Origin: Cenococcum geophilum 1.58
Lineage: Eukaryota > Ascomycota > Dothideomycetes > Gloniales > Gloniaceae
Assembly (NCBI GenBank): GCA_001692895.1
Contig: KV748263.1
Location: forward strand, 1 to 64,000
DNA length: 64,000 nucleotides
Reading direction: 5' to 3'
Positions 11,513 to 22,930 of this stretch are shown piece after piece. The notes under the pieces are model-generated. The model ran no database searches. It worked only from the letters and a program-made list of their open reading frames with translations, and was not told the origin of the DNA. Position 1 is the first letter of the stretch. Every line of letters begins with the position of its first letter. Position numbers and translations under genes: made by a program.

Positions 11513-12620
11513 CTAGGCTATAAAGGTATTGGGACGGGCCTTTTTAGAGGGCTTAAGTTGTGCCCCTTAGGGATAGGGCCGCTTGATTTTAGAAGAGTGC
11601 ATTATTTTATTATAATCTTCAGCGGCAATTTAAAAGGGTCGTAGTAAGCCATTACAGATATTTTCGCTTAGCTTATTCGCGCCTATAGACTTTATCTTCT
11701 CCTTAATTTTTAATTTTTTAAGAAATAAAACTGCCGCTTTATACTTAGGGCCCTTAAATAGTAAACGAACCAACCTAAATTATTAGCCTTTTAGCCTTTT
11801 TAGAGATTTAAGAACTTATATATTATTGCTTATTAACACTAGGAGTAGAAATAAGTAGCTATAACTACCTAGTAATTCCCCAAAAGTATAAATTTTTCTA
11901 TTATACTTAACCCATTTCCTTATCTAATTATTAACTATTATAATATCAACCCGAGTAATAATAGAGATAACTATAGCCAGGTATTTATAATTTGGCATTA
12001 ATTAATATAACCCGTTATAAAATAATATAAGAAATCTTAAATAGATGTTGCTAACCTAAGCATCCTTCTCTATACGGATGGTGGCTTTATATCACGCGCC
12101 CAAGAGACTATTAATGTTTCCATCTATCTAAAACTCGTCTTTAGATACAGCGAAGAGAAGATACCAATTCTTGGTCTATTATAAGTATTCCTCTATAATA
12201 TCTTTATAAATACAGAGCTGCTCTTCCTTAATGCTTAGCTAAAATTAAAGGTTCGGATCTAGCTAAAGAACTTTTTCTTTATTTAAGTCGCCAGCTAATA
12301 AAGAGCTAAGGGGGGGGGGTAAGGGCTTTATAACAGGTGGTTCGCTTTAAAGGGTGCTTAAAGTTAGGCTGCTAGCTAATAGAGAGCCAAGGGCTTTAGA
12401 TAAGGGCTTTATAATAGATAGCTCGCCTTAAAGAGTGCTTAAAGTTAAGCTGCTAGCTAATAAAGAGCCAAGGGGATTAGGCTTTGTGACAGGTGGTTCG
12501 CTTTAAAAAGCGCTTAAAGTTAAACGGTTATCTAGGATAAAAGTCCCTAAAGCTTGTTTTTCTTTTAGAGACAGTATCTAGATTACTAGGGCAATGAGAA
12601 TTTAAAACTTAAGGAGTTAG
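11513..12620 (-). pseudogene. Unknown protein relic with a 27-residue tandem repeat
   Basis: A single minus-strand frame runs for about 340 codons from the repeat array near 12530 to a TAG at 11515-11513, with roughly 18 stops, nearly all TAA/TAG. Upstream residues read LKEKQALGTFILDNRLTLS. Three 27-residue repeats follow (SLTLSTL..SEPPVIKPLP, then LGSLLAS), then a body with KNWYLLFAVSKDEFQ, NYKYLAIVISIITRVDIIIV and a Lys-rich segment LFLKKLKIKEKIKSIGANK. The repeats are in frame with the body, so the 81-bp array was probably coding. No domain is recognised. The body's mix of hydrophobic and basic runs does not look like a transposon polyprotein. Confidence 0.5.
12290..12532 (-). repeat. 81-bp tandem repeat, 3 copies
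   Basis: Units start with GC(C/T)AGCTAATA at 12290, 12371 and 12452, an exact 81-bp period or 27 codons. Shared blocks are GCTTTATAA.AGGTGG/GATAGCTCGC and CTTAAAGTTAGGCT. The first unit contains a run of ten G at 12310-12319, which reads as consecutive Pro codons on the coding minus strand. Confidence 0.9.
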
Positions 12621-12807
12621 TAAATTTATACCAAAAAAATATTTAGCTATTTACCTTATTATCTAAGAGAGCTTTATTAAGTAATAAAGGCGTAAAACGT
12701 TTAAATTTAGGTTTACTAAGGTTAGCACCCATTATTAATATAAGGTGCAGTAATTATAAATAAGTAGAAAATAGGCCATGGCTAAAAAGGCTCTATGCAC
12801 GTTAGAA

Positions 12808-12879
12808 TGTACTAAGGCGCTATATAGCACGCTATTTCTGTAATTACAGAAATAGCGTGCTATATGGCGCCTTGGCACA
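12808..12879. repeat. 72-bp near-perfect palindrome, MITE-like
   Basis: Arms meet without a loop between 12843 and 12844 (CTGTAA|TTACAG). Outward they pair over 36 bases each side, through ATAGCG, TGCTATAT and GGCGCC, with mismatches only where one arm has a transition. Perfectly paired arms of this kind are typical of miniature foldback elements. No target duplication was identified. Confidence 0.8.
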
Positions 12880-13665
12880 GCGCGCAGTACTACCTTATTA
12901 GCGGCATATAGACTTTTCTTCTAACGGGAAGAAACATTTATAGCATCCTTAGACGTATACGCTTCCTACGCTAAAGATTAAAAAATATAACAGCGTTAGC
13001 ATCCAAATGCCTCCATAGGTCGGATTTTTAACGCCCCTATAAACTTCCAAAAGATTTATAGGATTAAACCTATAGGGGAGCTAATATAAGATTTAAGAAA
13101 ACTTTAAGCTGTAATAATGTTTTCCTTAGACAGCCTAGGGACTTTAATCCTTAATATGGTTATTAGCAGGGTTAAGATAAGGCCTAGTCTAAGTATTATT
13201 TTATACCGCTCCGTAAATGTTCCCTAAAAAAGAAAGATATTATAACCTATAAGCTATAGATATACCTTCTTAAACGGGCACTCTGACGCCTTAATATAAA
13301 TTTAATTATAGCTTAACGTGCGACGAATCTAGGTCTTTCTTCGGGTTTATGGCATGCTCTACAAACGCTCCCTAAAAAGAAAGAAGTAATTGCTATAGCG
13401 ATATCTCTTTATTAGGGAAGCTAACGGTAGCTTCTAGGGAGGGCAGTTATTAATAGATCTTCGGATATATCTAAATCTTAAATAGCGTTGCAAAGGGAGG
13501 ACGGACGCTCGGTAATATATAGAGTAATTACGCCCTAGCAGCTAGAGATGTATATTATATTATTAACTTATTGCCCTATTATCCTTAAGACCCTACCGAT
13601 TTTCTTCTACCTTATATTTTACCGCATATATAATCTGCCGCTTAAGCATTAGGCTAATACACAGT
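12880..13665. other. No gene recognised
   Basis: A TpA-rich stretch between the palindrome and the membrane-protein relic. Related short blocks (GCTCCCTAAAAAGAAAGA at about 13365 and a similar GTTCCCTAAAAAAGAAAGA at about 13220) suggest an internal duplication. No coding signal is evident. Confidence 0.35.
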
Positions 13666-14480
13666 ACACTCATTAACATAGATTCTGCTCTTCCCCTTAT
13701 TATTATTATACTTATAGCCTACGTAGTTACGACCTTTAGCAACACTTATACCACTCTTATTACTAAAAGTCCTTTTATAGCCTATATTAAGCCTTATCTA
13801 ATTACTCGTAATATAGTGCATTTTGTTATCCTTAGTATAGTATACGGATTATTATTAGGTATTAAGTAGCAGGATAGGTTAAACCAGGCCCTCCTAAAGG
13901 CCGCTTTACTTCTTATAGCTACTCTAGAGGTAAGTATAAAGCCTAAGTTTCTTTATGTATAACTAATACCTAGTTAGATTTTTACAGCAGCTATTTTTCT
14001 TCCCTTAAGTATAAAGAATATATCCCTTATAGGTATTCTAAGATGGGTGTATCTACTTAGGAGTTCGGTTATTATAGTGCTAGGGATATTTTTAATGATA
14101 CTTTTTGCGATTATATATGTAAAAATTCTAAATTAAGGCTCTAATACTAACTTTGCCGAAGTAGAACTGCTGCTATAAAAACTAAGGCATATTGCGGAAT
14201 ACTGGCTATTCTTCTCCTTAGGAGTGTAATTATTTTTTCCTTCTATATAGACTACTGCAAGCCTATATTTAGCTTACAAACCACAATAATTAGAGACTGG
14301 GGTTGGCTGCAAGCTGGCTTACACGGATTTTTCGCTATCGCGATTGGTATAGCTATAGGCGTATTATCGAAATTCCTAGAACAAGGTTATAATATAGACT
14401 GGGTATATCTTTATGAACTACTTCTCTTTTAATTACTAACATTTACAGGTCCTTCTTTTAATAATATCTATCTTAAACTT
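13666..14480 (+). pseudogene. Polytopic membrane protein relic
   Basis: From about 13666 one frame runs for about 210 codons with roughly nine TAG/TAA stops. It is dominated by hydrophobic segments: LPLIIIILIAYVVTTF, NIVHFVILSIVYGLLLG, ALLKAALLLIATLEV, IFTAAIFLPLSI, SVIIVLGIFLMILFAIIYV and YWLFFSLGV. At about 14300 the coding sense moves to another frame (LHGFFAIAIGIAIGVLSKFL), by an indel or an intron. Six to seven membrane spans are visible. The spans are separated by short loops with Lys/Arg, as in fungal integral membrane proteins, but no family signature is recognised. The ATG is not preserved. Confidence 0.5.
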
Positions 14481-14977
14481 TCGCATTATACTATACAGTG
14501 GCATTAGACACCTTAAACTGTCCTCTCCCCTAGATTAATATACCGGTAAAGATAACATATTAGCTGTTAATCTACGCTTAATAACTGTTAGCAAATCATC
14601 TATTAACATAAATCTAGAATTGATATCTCCTCCTCCTTCTCCTCTTCTTCTACTAGTTAAACAATATATTTCTATACCTGTGACGATTTTAATAAAGACT
14701 GTAATATTGTTATAAGTCTATATTTCTTTAAGCTAGAAGGAACTAAGGAAATGGAGAAAATGGATACCACGGTCGTGCAATTAATGTTCATCTCCTTATG
14801 TTTTTTCCGGGATCTTAATATTAGTTATAGGTGTTATAAATTTCCACTATTAGTAGATTAGATCTCTAAACGCAATTACAATTAACTTTCTTATATCTTA
14901 GTTAGGCTACCTCCGCTATAATATAAGAAATCTGCAATTCTATTCCTATAATCATTTGTTAAATTAAGTTAAAGAGG
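14481..14977. other. No gene recognised
   Basis: Spacer between the membrane-protein relic and the 3' tail of the LINE. It contains a CTCCTCCTTCTCCTCTTCTT pyrimidine tract at about 14629. Otherwise it is unremarkable. Confidence 0.35.
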
Positions 14978-15899
14978 TAATAATAATAATAATAAAGTTT
15001 ATTCCGCCCGGAGGCACTAAGCCTAAAGGGCACTAGTACTATATTACATAATTACACTTCCTTTAGTCTTGCTATATTCTTATATAAGCCCGTATATATA
15101 CCTTATTTTATATTCCCTAGTATTACTTTTACCTTATTCTACAAGATCTTATAAGTAGTTAGTAGCAGGTGGTCTTAGGGGGCTATTCCTCCAAGTATTT
15201 AGTGTCCTATCTTTAGCAATTAAAGCGAGATCTGCTAGTGGCATAAGGGTATATAGTATGGGTTAGTTAAAGCGTAAAGGGGGGGGGGGGGAGTTTCTAA
15301 CTCTAGTGGACGGGTTATTAATTTAATTTTGCCTTAAGTCGTCTAGTAGCTATTATATATTTTACTGTCGCTTAAACCGCGTCTACGTTTAGTATCCACT
15401 GTCTAGAGTTAGTTAACGCCTTCCCCCTAAAATAGAAGGATAAGCTGCCTCTTCTTATATCTGTTTGCTGCAGCATTTGCTTTTAATATAATGTTTATTT
15501 TATACACCTAAAGAGGAAGTATTTAACTATTTCTCTTACCTATCCGTAATTATATTAATCTAATTCTACTACTCTAATACGGTGCAGATACCCATTAAGT
15601 TATATTATTCCTATCCATAACTAGGCTAATATATTTACCTCTTCTCGCTTAAGGGAGTTATATAGCCTACGGGTATATTTACCTAGTAGTACTATATCTA
15701 TTTTTCTTAAATACCTTCCTACTCCTTCTAGTAGTGTTTTCCTACCCTACTATTTTATTCTTGCGGTGTTTATTATTATAGCCTTAGCCTAGTATTATTG
15801 TCCTTGCGGTAGGCGTCCTTATATAGTAGCTCGCTGTACTACTACTTTTGCCTTCTTGCCTAGTTTGAACTCCCCTTAAGGGACCCATACAATAAGAAA

Positions 15900-18800
15900 A
15901 CGGTTACTTCTTTACCTTAACATATGGGCTATATTATAGATCTATATAATACTTATTTAGCTAGATTATTGCTTAGGTTAGCTAATTGCCAATAGTACTA
16001 CCTAATTACTAGTAAATATAGTAATCTGTTTCTTCTATAGATCCAATAATAAGCACCTTATCGCCATTAATATTACCGCCAGTTTAGCTATATATAAGTT
16101 CTATTCTGCTCTTAGTCCTAATATAATTAAGTATATAATAGCTTCCCTATTTAGCGTATTGCTAAGGGTGTTATAAATAATACCTCCCATCCCCACTATA
16201 CCTCTCCTCCTAGACGAGCTTATTGCGATCTATATACCTTAGGTAAAGTTAGCGGCTTTAGTTACCCTATCTTTATCTAAGTTAATACTTATAGGCAGTT
16301 AATCCTCCTATAGTAGTACCATATAGGGCTAAATAACCTCTATCTTATCTGTTAGTGTATATTAATATATATAGGCTATCTTCTGTAGTAGGGACGTAAA
16401 CCTCTAAAGCACCTTTATGCGGAGCCTTAAGAGTAGGTTCGTCTTATATAGTGTATTAAGGTCAACCTATAACTTAGTGGCCCTCTCTAAATGCCGCTTG
16501 CGTACTAACTATATACTTACTTCGGCCTCCCTAATAACCGTAGCTACTATACGGAAAGTTCCTATAATTACCTGCGCTCTAATTTTTTATACCCTATTTA
16601 TTACGGCTATAGCGGAACCCCCACAGGCGTATATCTAGATATTTAAGGCGTAGTCCACCGCCGGCGCTACCGTTACCCTAAATAGTTATCTTATAGTTAA
16701 AGGGGATACTATCTAAAGTCTCTTTAGTGCCATAGCTGCGATAAGGCCCTTGGTGGCTACTTTTACAATATATTACTTATACCAAAGCTCCGCATCTATA
16801 ACTACCCCTAGGATCTTAGCTATATACCCTAGTATAACTATTTTTCCTTTAATTATAAACGGGGTAATATTAGTCCGGTCCGTGTTTCTTATAAAGTACA
16901 CTAGTATAGTCTTTTTACCTTTAAACGTTGCGCCGCTTCATTTCTCCCAGTTTATTACTCTATTAATAATAGCCTAAATACCTTCGCAGTTTACTACTAC
17001 TAATAGTCCTATAACCTATATATTATAGTCGTCTATAAACGCCATTAAGCCTCTATTTATATTAAGCCGGTACTAGACTAGATCGGCGTTAAAAAAAAGG
17101 AACAGTATTAGTAAGAGCGGTAATCCTTACGGTAGTCCTACTTATAATAACTATTACTAGTTAGAGGTATAGCCGTTAACTAAGATAGTTGCCGTACGAT
17201 TAGAGCAGAATATATTAATCCACCGCACTAGCACTAGCGGTATACCTCTTGCTATAAGCCTCTATAGTAGCCTCTCTTTATATACTTCGTTATATATACC
17301 CTTTATATTAAAGCTAATAAGGCTAAGCACCTTCTTAGACCTCTACGCGTTGTAGATATATTCTTATAGTAATAATAGCGCCTATTTAGTAGAGCGCTTC
17401 ATTCTCGCCCTAAAGTAATTTATAGGTAGTAGTCTAAAGGTCTCTACCGCGTATAATATTCTCTTAGTAACTATAAACTCTAGTATCTTACCTAACGTAA
17501 ATAGCAGAGAGATAGGCCTCTATGCCCTTACCTTTATATAATCTCCTTTATTTAGCTTCTTAAGCGGTATAATCTTAGCATTTCTCTATTAGTTAGGAAG
17601 GTCGCCCTTATTTAGTAAGGTCTAAAAGAGGAGTAGGACCCTATCTTTTATTACTAGCCATATCTACCTCCACATTATCACTAGTAAGCCGTCATCCCCT
17701 AGCGCTTTCTAAGGCTTTACCGTAAATATCTTCCGTTTTACCTCTTCCATTATAAGACGCGGCATTAGTATTAGCGTTTATTAAGGCCGTAGACCCTTAT
17801 CCTCTATTCCTACTAGCAACAGGGGAAAGAATGTAGTTAACAGCTCCGCTACTTACTTATCTTTGCCTTCTATAGTAAATCTATCTATTTTTACTAACAG
17901 TAGTATCTTATTAAACGCTAATTTGCCACTTAGGTTAAGGTATTTTACTACTTACTAAATGTTTATATTATTGGCTAGGAAGTTGTTCCAATATATCCTT
18001 TTCTATTTCCGTATTATATTATAGTATTCCTTTAAGGCCTTCTTTGCTTATTATTCTAGTTCTAGTACTATCTAGCCCACTTAGCGTTAGTTCTTTACCC
18101 AGTTCCTCTAGTAAGTATATACCCAGCGGAGCTTTATAAGGTCTATTATCTACCACCTTTTTATATATAGTAACGGTCTAGATTTCGGAGTTAATGCGTG
18201 GACTACCTTTAGCACTACCTCTATAAGCCAGTCTATTTGCTACTATACTTTACCGCCCACTAGGATAATACAGAGGGTAGTAGCAATCCTATTCCTAATT
18301 TTATTCTACAGTGCGTTCTTAAAAAGCATTCTCTGTTCTATAGCGCATTTAGGGACCGTAATATTAAATATCGTCTTAATTACCCTATAATTAGATCTGT
18401 GTTCTGTCTTATATATAGTGTACTTTACTATTATAGATGCTAGCTTATCTAATACTAGGATTAGGTCAATCGTTATCTTACGGTTGCTATTTTACTATAT
18501 TTTTATACCCTTAGGCAGCAGGCTACACAGGGAGTAATTTTCCATAAGATTAATAATCGGGTCGGCTTCTCCCTGTCTTGCTAGCAAGACGTCATTTCCT
18601 CCCTATAGCTAATTGTGCCGATTAAAGTCTCCTGCGAGTATTATATCGGTTTATATACCTATCTTATTCTATATTTCTTAGATTAGTTAGTATAGTTTAC
18701 TAGTTATATCCTATAGTACTTCTGTATTCTTTCCCTTAATATATACCAACACTACCAGTACTAATCTATCGGGAAGGCGCAGCACCGCCGCGGTAAGGTC

Positions 18801-19050
18801 TACTAATTATACTAGCACCTATACGGCCTTAATGTCTTTTTAAATCCATAGCATACTCCGTACCGCCCACCTCTCTTTATACTAGGCCGTGGGTATTACC
18901 TTAGTCTAATTTAGGTGTCCTATAGGGACTATTATAACTATATCGTCCGTTTTTTATGCGTATGGCTCTAATATTGCTAACACTCCAAAGTCTTTTAGTT
19001 ATTTATCGTTTATTAGGCTCTACTATATCGTACTCTGCTTTTGGATATTT
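15900..19050 (-). pseudogene. LINE ORF2: endonuclease, reverse transcriptase, RNase H
   Basis: ORF2 supplies the nicking and copying activities. The N-terminal endonuclease (exonuclease-endonuclease-phosphatase fold) shows LNIQKQST near 19060, AILEPYA near 18960 and the ILAGDFNRHN motif near 18620. The reverse transcriptase is clear: KILEFVVAKRILYAVETF near 17460, then FNIKGIYNEVYKERL, GLP.GLPLLLILFLF near 17110, and the catalytic box MAFIDDYN at about 17020-17047. A C-terminal RNase H segment (LAVILMAIRCLLL..ITIFTSN) lies near 15970-16070. Open + frames at 16417-16638 and 16750-16977 are antisense to this gene. Confidence 0.85.
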
Positions 19051-20380
19051 AGTTAAAGTACCTAAAGTGTTTTATACATAGTGGGTAGGATAAAGCACTC
19101 GATAATTTTTACTAAACGATTTATATGGTCCTCTGTAAGGTATACACTTTAGAATCTATCCTTAGCAGTCGTTATAATGATGTCCTTCTTAAGTGCATCT
19201 AGTATATACTTGCGGTCTTATATATGCGAATGCTTTATATCCTAGTGTCTAACACTAGTAGCATTACGTTAGACCGCTTTTAGGTTTATAGGTTCTAATA
19301 TAGGCTAATTCCCCTATAATATAAAAGTATTAATCCTGCAGTAACCGTGCTGCCTTACTACTTTTAGTAACGTACACAACTATTAATCTATATACCTTTC
19401 CTATGTCTTTTTTACTAAGCCATCCTATCTAGGCTATATATACATTGTTCTCTTTTCCTAGCACCTCCACTACTTTATCTTAAATCTTTCCTTTCTAGTT
19501 AAGAACTGCTATTCAGTTAGCGTTGTTAATTTTTACTAGGTAGAGCTGGTCTCGCAGCACCCGAACACTAGGTACTAAGGTCTTTTAGGCCGCTTCTTTT
19601 ATATATTAGAGCTCGACTTTATTTCTATAAGTTATCCTAATATATATGGGGTTTCTAGGGTCTTTAATTACTACTACGCAGCGCCAGCTCTTATAGCCTT
19701 CCGTTATATATATACTATTTTTAATTGCTTACCTAATTACCCCCGGTTATACTTTATTCTTATTTTCTTCTTTAACTCTAGATATGTTAACTATGCAGTA
19801 CAGCGTATTAGTAATAGTTAATAGTATAGTATTCTTTAACGGGAAGGACGTTAGGTTACTTAGTTAACTATTTAGCGGTATATAGGCAACCTTCGCGTAT
19901 AACAGATCCGCGCTTAGTAGTGTTTAAATATTAGATAATTAGGTCTAGATTACCTTCATCTTTTCTATAACCTTTACTCTAAGCGCGTTAATCTATTCTA
20001 TAAATATTTCGGTAAGGGCTTTAATTTGGTTCGCTTATGCCTCTTTCTATTCCTCTATTACCCCTAGTAGTAATATAACTAGATTAGTTAGCACCTTAAT
20101 CTACATACTTATTATATTTATCTTCTTAGTTATTACTTAGTTTACCATAGTAGCTGTTATTACTAATTGCTTTACTTTCTTTTTAGCCATTACACGGTTT
20201 CTTATTAACCCTATTTAATCCTTAGGACATAGTTTTTTCCCTATACGCTTTAATCGTGGTGCCCTAGGGGCTACTGCTGCCACGTAAACCGTATCTTCTA
20301 TATCGCTCTCATAACTATCATGTTCAAAGGCCTTAGCTGTCTTAACGCGTTCCCGACGTGATTAACGCGATAAGCCTCCT
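19030..20380 (-). pseudogene. LINE ORF1, Gag-like protein with zinc knuckles
   Basis: ORF1 proteins of fungal LINEs bind the element RNA. The frame begins near 20380 (METIEGEGGLSR-like after an uncertain start) and has a basic, coiled-coil-like middle. It ends with paired CCHC-type motifs around 19230-19350, recognisable as CYQC..LGYKAFAYIRPQVY, then RCT.EGHHYNDC, in which several Cys codons have become Tyr. Stops are TAA/TAG throughout. It directly precedes ORF2. Confidence 0.75.
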
Positions 20381-20444
20381 TCCCCCTCTATCGTCTCTAT
20401 CTTCCCTTTCTTAACTTAAATACTGCGTGTTAGGGGGGGGGGGG

Positions 20445-22290
20445 TATATAATATAGATAATCGAGCTCCGTATATTAAAGAGAGATCGTTAAAGAGGTGT
20501 TCCGTTAAGTAGTATATAGATACAAAAAGCAAGTCACGGGACGGCTAACTTATCGCTACCAAGCATACAAAGGTAGAGGACTTATTAAGCTCACTATAAA
20601 GCAAGTTTTTAACTTCAATTTAACGTATATATACATGCAAACGACAATAAGATACTCTTAACATAGAAGTAACTAGATAGAAAAACAATACCGAGCCAAG
20701 GAAATCCTAATTAACGCCTTAATTCTCAACGCTAGAAAACAAGAACGTAATTATGAAAATCTTTTCTTATAAGAAATTTCTCATTTCTTTAGCTTCTTGG
20801 AGGCTCTATCTACGGTATAATTTACCTTTCTCTTGCGTATCCCTCTTCTTAATAGATCCTCTAATTTACCGTCTAGCGCCTCTCCTAGTTAGTCTCTTTA
20901 CTTACTACTCTAAGCTATCTCTATTATAATATCCTTAAGCGGTTTGTGCATCCTAGTATAACAATAGAGGTAACATAGATTCTTAGTATAGGGGAGATCT
21001 TTTATATTATATGATAGAGAAAATGGTTTTAGTACTAAATATTAAGAAATAGGGGCAGATAGCAATAAAGAGATATTAAGCGATAAGGCTATATAGGTAA
21101 CGGTTAGATACGGTGGTCTTAACTTTATAGTCTTAAATCTGTAAGTAAAGGATAAAAATATAAAGAAGAGTTCTAATAAAAGCTAGTAAAAGGGTTAAAA
21201 CTCTAGCCTCTCTTTATTTAGCCTATCGCTAAATAAAACAATATTTTACTATTCCCACTAGAGTCTCTACCTGCTTAACTTATAGCGAGCTACAAAGCAT
21301 TCGCAATAATCTATGCTTTTACTTAGATAAATTTATTTACTACCTTAAAAGCGATAAGTAAGTAAGTAAATTTTTTTTAGACTATCTGTCGGCTTGTTTA
21401 GCTATAAATCTTAGCTCTAAAAGCCTATCCCTTTTTTTTTTTTTTTTAGTACTTTACAGTCTATTTATATAGTATGGCAGGGTGGCTATCTCCGCAGTTA
21501 TTACTCTCTCCTCTCTTTCTTCTTCGGCTATTCTAGCCTCACGGTCTAAAACAACGCCTTTGTTCCACCCTTTATGGTATCCTATTTACGCAAGCCATTC
21601 TATTCGCTAGACGCTAGACTAGTCGCTCTCTTTAACTTATTAGGAATATCTATAAAGTAAGCTTCGTTATCTAAATTAATAGGTTTTATTAACGTTAAAA
21701 ATAATAGTAATAGATTGCATTGCCAGAGCGATTAATTAAAGTGCATCTTATATCAAAACTGTAATAGGTGTAGCAGGAGCGTTGGCAGCAATTAGGAGGA
21801 TATTTAGCGGAACGCATCCATTTAATAGAGCACTAGGCGGCTAATAAATGCAATAACGCTACTAGTACGGCTCCCCCTTAATATACAAGCGCTGCAATTT
21901 CAAGAATTTAAGGCGCATGCACGTAAATTCACACTATAGTGTAAGCAGATTTATGCAGAGACTAGAGGACCAATCTTAATTATATGCCGAAATCTCAACT
22001 CTAAGCTAGATACAAATGACTACCATTAAAGGTTCATAATATTAACAAGTTAATATAGCCGACTAAATTTAACGGAATATAGTAAGTCTTATAATAAAGC
22101 AGGGTAATTATTATAGGCTTATAATAAAGAGCGAGATGCAAAGCTAGAATAAGCCCCTTAGAATATAAAGAGAATTAATAAGCCGACTGGAGGCAAATAT
22201 AGGGTTAGGGTACTTAGAGAGGCACTAAATAGTATTATTATACAGAAGGCGGAAGCGGAGATTAGTGGCGTTAGCCGGTTTTATATTGCT
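20445..22290. other. No clear gene; one small minus-strand relic
   Basis: Positions 20500-20770 keep noticeably more CpA than neighbouring DNA. A minus-strand frame at 20951-20781 (ATG to TGA, 57 codons, three internal stops: MHKPLKDIIIEIA, then DGKLEDLLRRGIRKRKV) may be a small basic-protein relic. A T run of 16 lies at 21432-21447. The rest shows no motif. Confidence 0.3.
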
Positions 22291-22356
22291 AGCGGTTGAT
22301 TAGGTTAACGTAGTTAATATAGTTAATAGAGTTAACGGAGTTAACGGGGTTAATAG
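22291..22356. repeat. 9-bp minisatellite, GTTAA(C/T)-based
   Basis: About seven degenerate copies of a 9-bp unit (AGTTAACGG and RIP-like variants such as AGTTAATAT) in tandem, immediately followed by G+C-rich sequence (GCCCCGCC). Confidence 0.75.
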
Positions 22357-22499
22357 CCCCGCCTTAGCAGGCGGCACTCGCCTAGCAATACTAAACTTCT
22401 TATTTTGACGCCACTACGCATAATAAGTCTCACCGCTAGGTCTAAAGCTAGTAATATATAGGCTGTTGCCGGACATTTTAAAACTTAATAGAAGCGGTT

Positions 22500-22930
22500 T
22501 CTGGTAAGTAGGGATATAAGTATAGCCTTAACTTTTAATAATAAAGATCGGCAGATACTTATATAGGAGGAAGCTAAACGACTTTACTTATTACATCTAA
22601 TACGCTCTACTTAGTTTAAGATTCCTATAAATAAATAAAAGGAGCTTTTAGAGCGTTTAAATAACCTACTAGTGGCCGAGAATATACCTAAGGTAGCCAC
22701 TAAAGTCTTTAATTGGCGTATAGCATAAGCCGTTAAAAAAGCCCATTATTAGTTCCACTATATTACGGCTAGGACACTTATACTAATTTATATTTAGCTT
22801 TATTAAATATAGCGCCCGGGGAGGAAGTAAGCGAATTAAGTCAATCGACTAATTGACCCTAGGTATCGACTAAGCTATATAACCCTGTAAGAGATACGGG
22901 ACGAGTGACCTATATATTATAGGCCCTATA
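22500..22930 (+). pseudogene. Unknown basic/helical protein relic
   Basis: A single + frame of about 130 codons with around ten TAG/TAA stops reads as a charged, helix-forming sequence: LTFNNKDRQILI, EEAKRLYLLHLIRST, KELLERLNNLLVAENIPK, VATKVFNWRIA, AVKKAHY. No catalytic motif or known family is visible. Amphipathic spacing and frame length favour a former coding region over chance. Confidence 0.35.

Larger units (their letters stand above)
14978..20434 (-). mobile_element. Non-LTR retrotransposon (Tad1/I-like LINE), RIP-degraded
   Basis: An apparently near full-length minus-strand LINE. Its 3' end carries a simple (TAA)6 repeat on the + strand (14978-14995; TTA repeats on the element strand), as expected after target-primed reverse transcription. 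Reading 5' to 3' on the minus strand: ORF1 with CCHC knuckles (about 20380-19030), then ORF2 with an endonuclease, reverse transcriptase and RNase H (about 19050-15900). Both ORFs carry many TAA/TAG stops. G runs at 15279-15291 (13 G) and 20433-20444 (12 G) lie in the 3' UTR and at the 5' side. The 5' boundary is approximate and no target duplication was established. Confidence 0.88.

Noticed and set aside
16417-16977. Two open + frames (73 and 75 codons) as genes
   Set aside because: They lie antisense to the reverse-transcriptase region of the minus-strand LINE, whose motifs are unambiguous.
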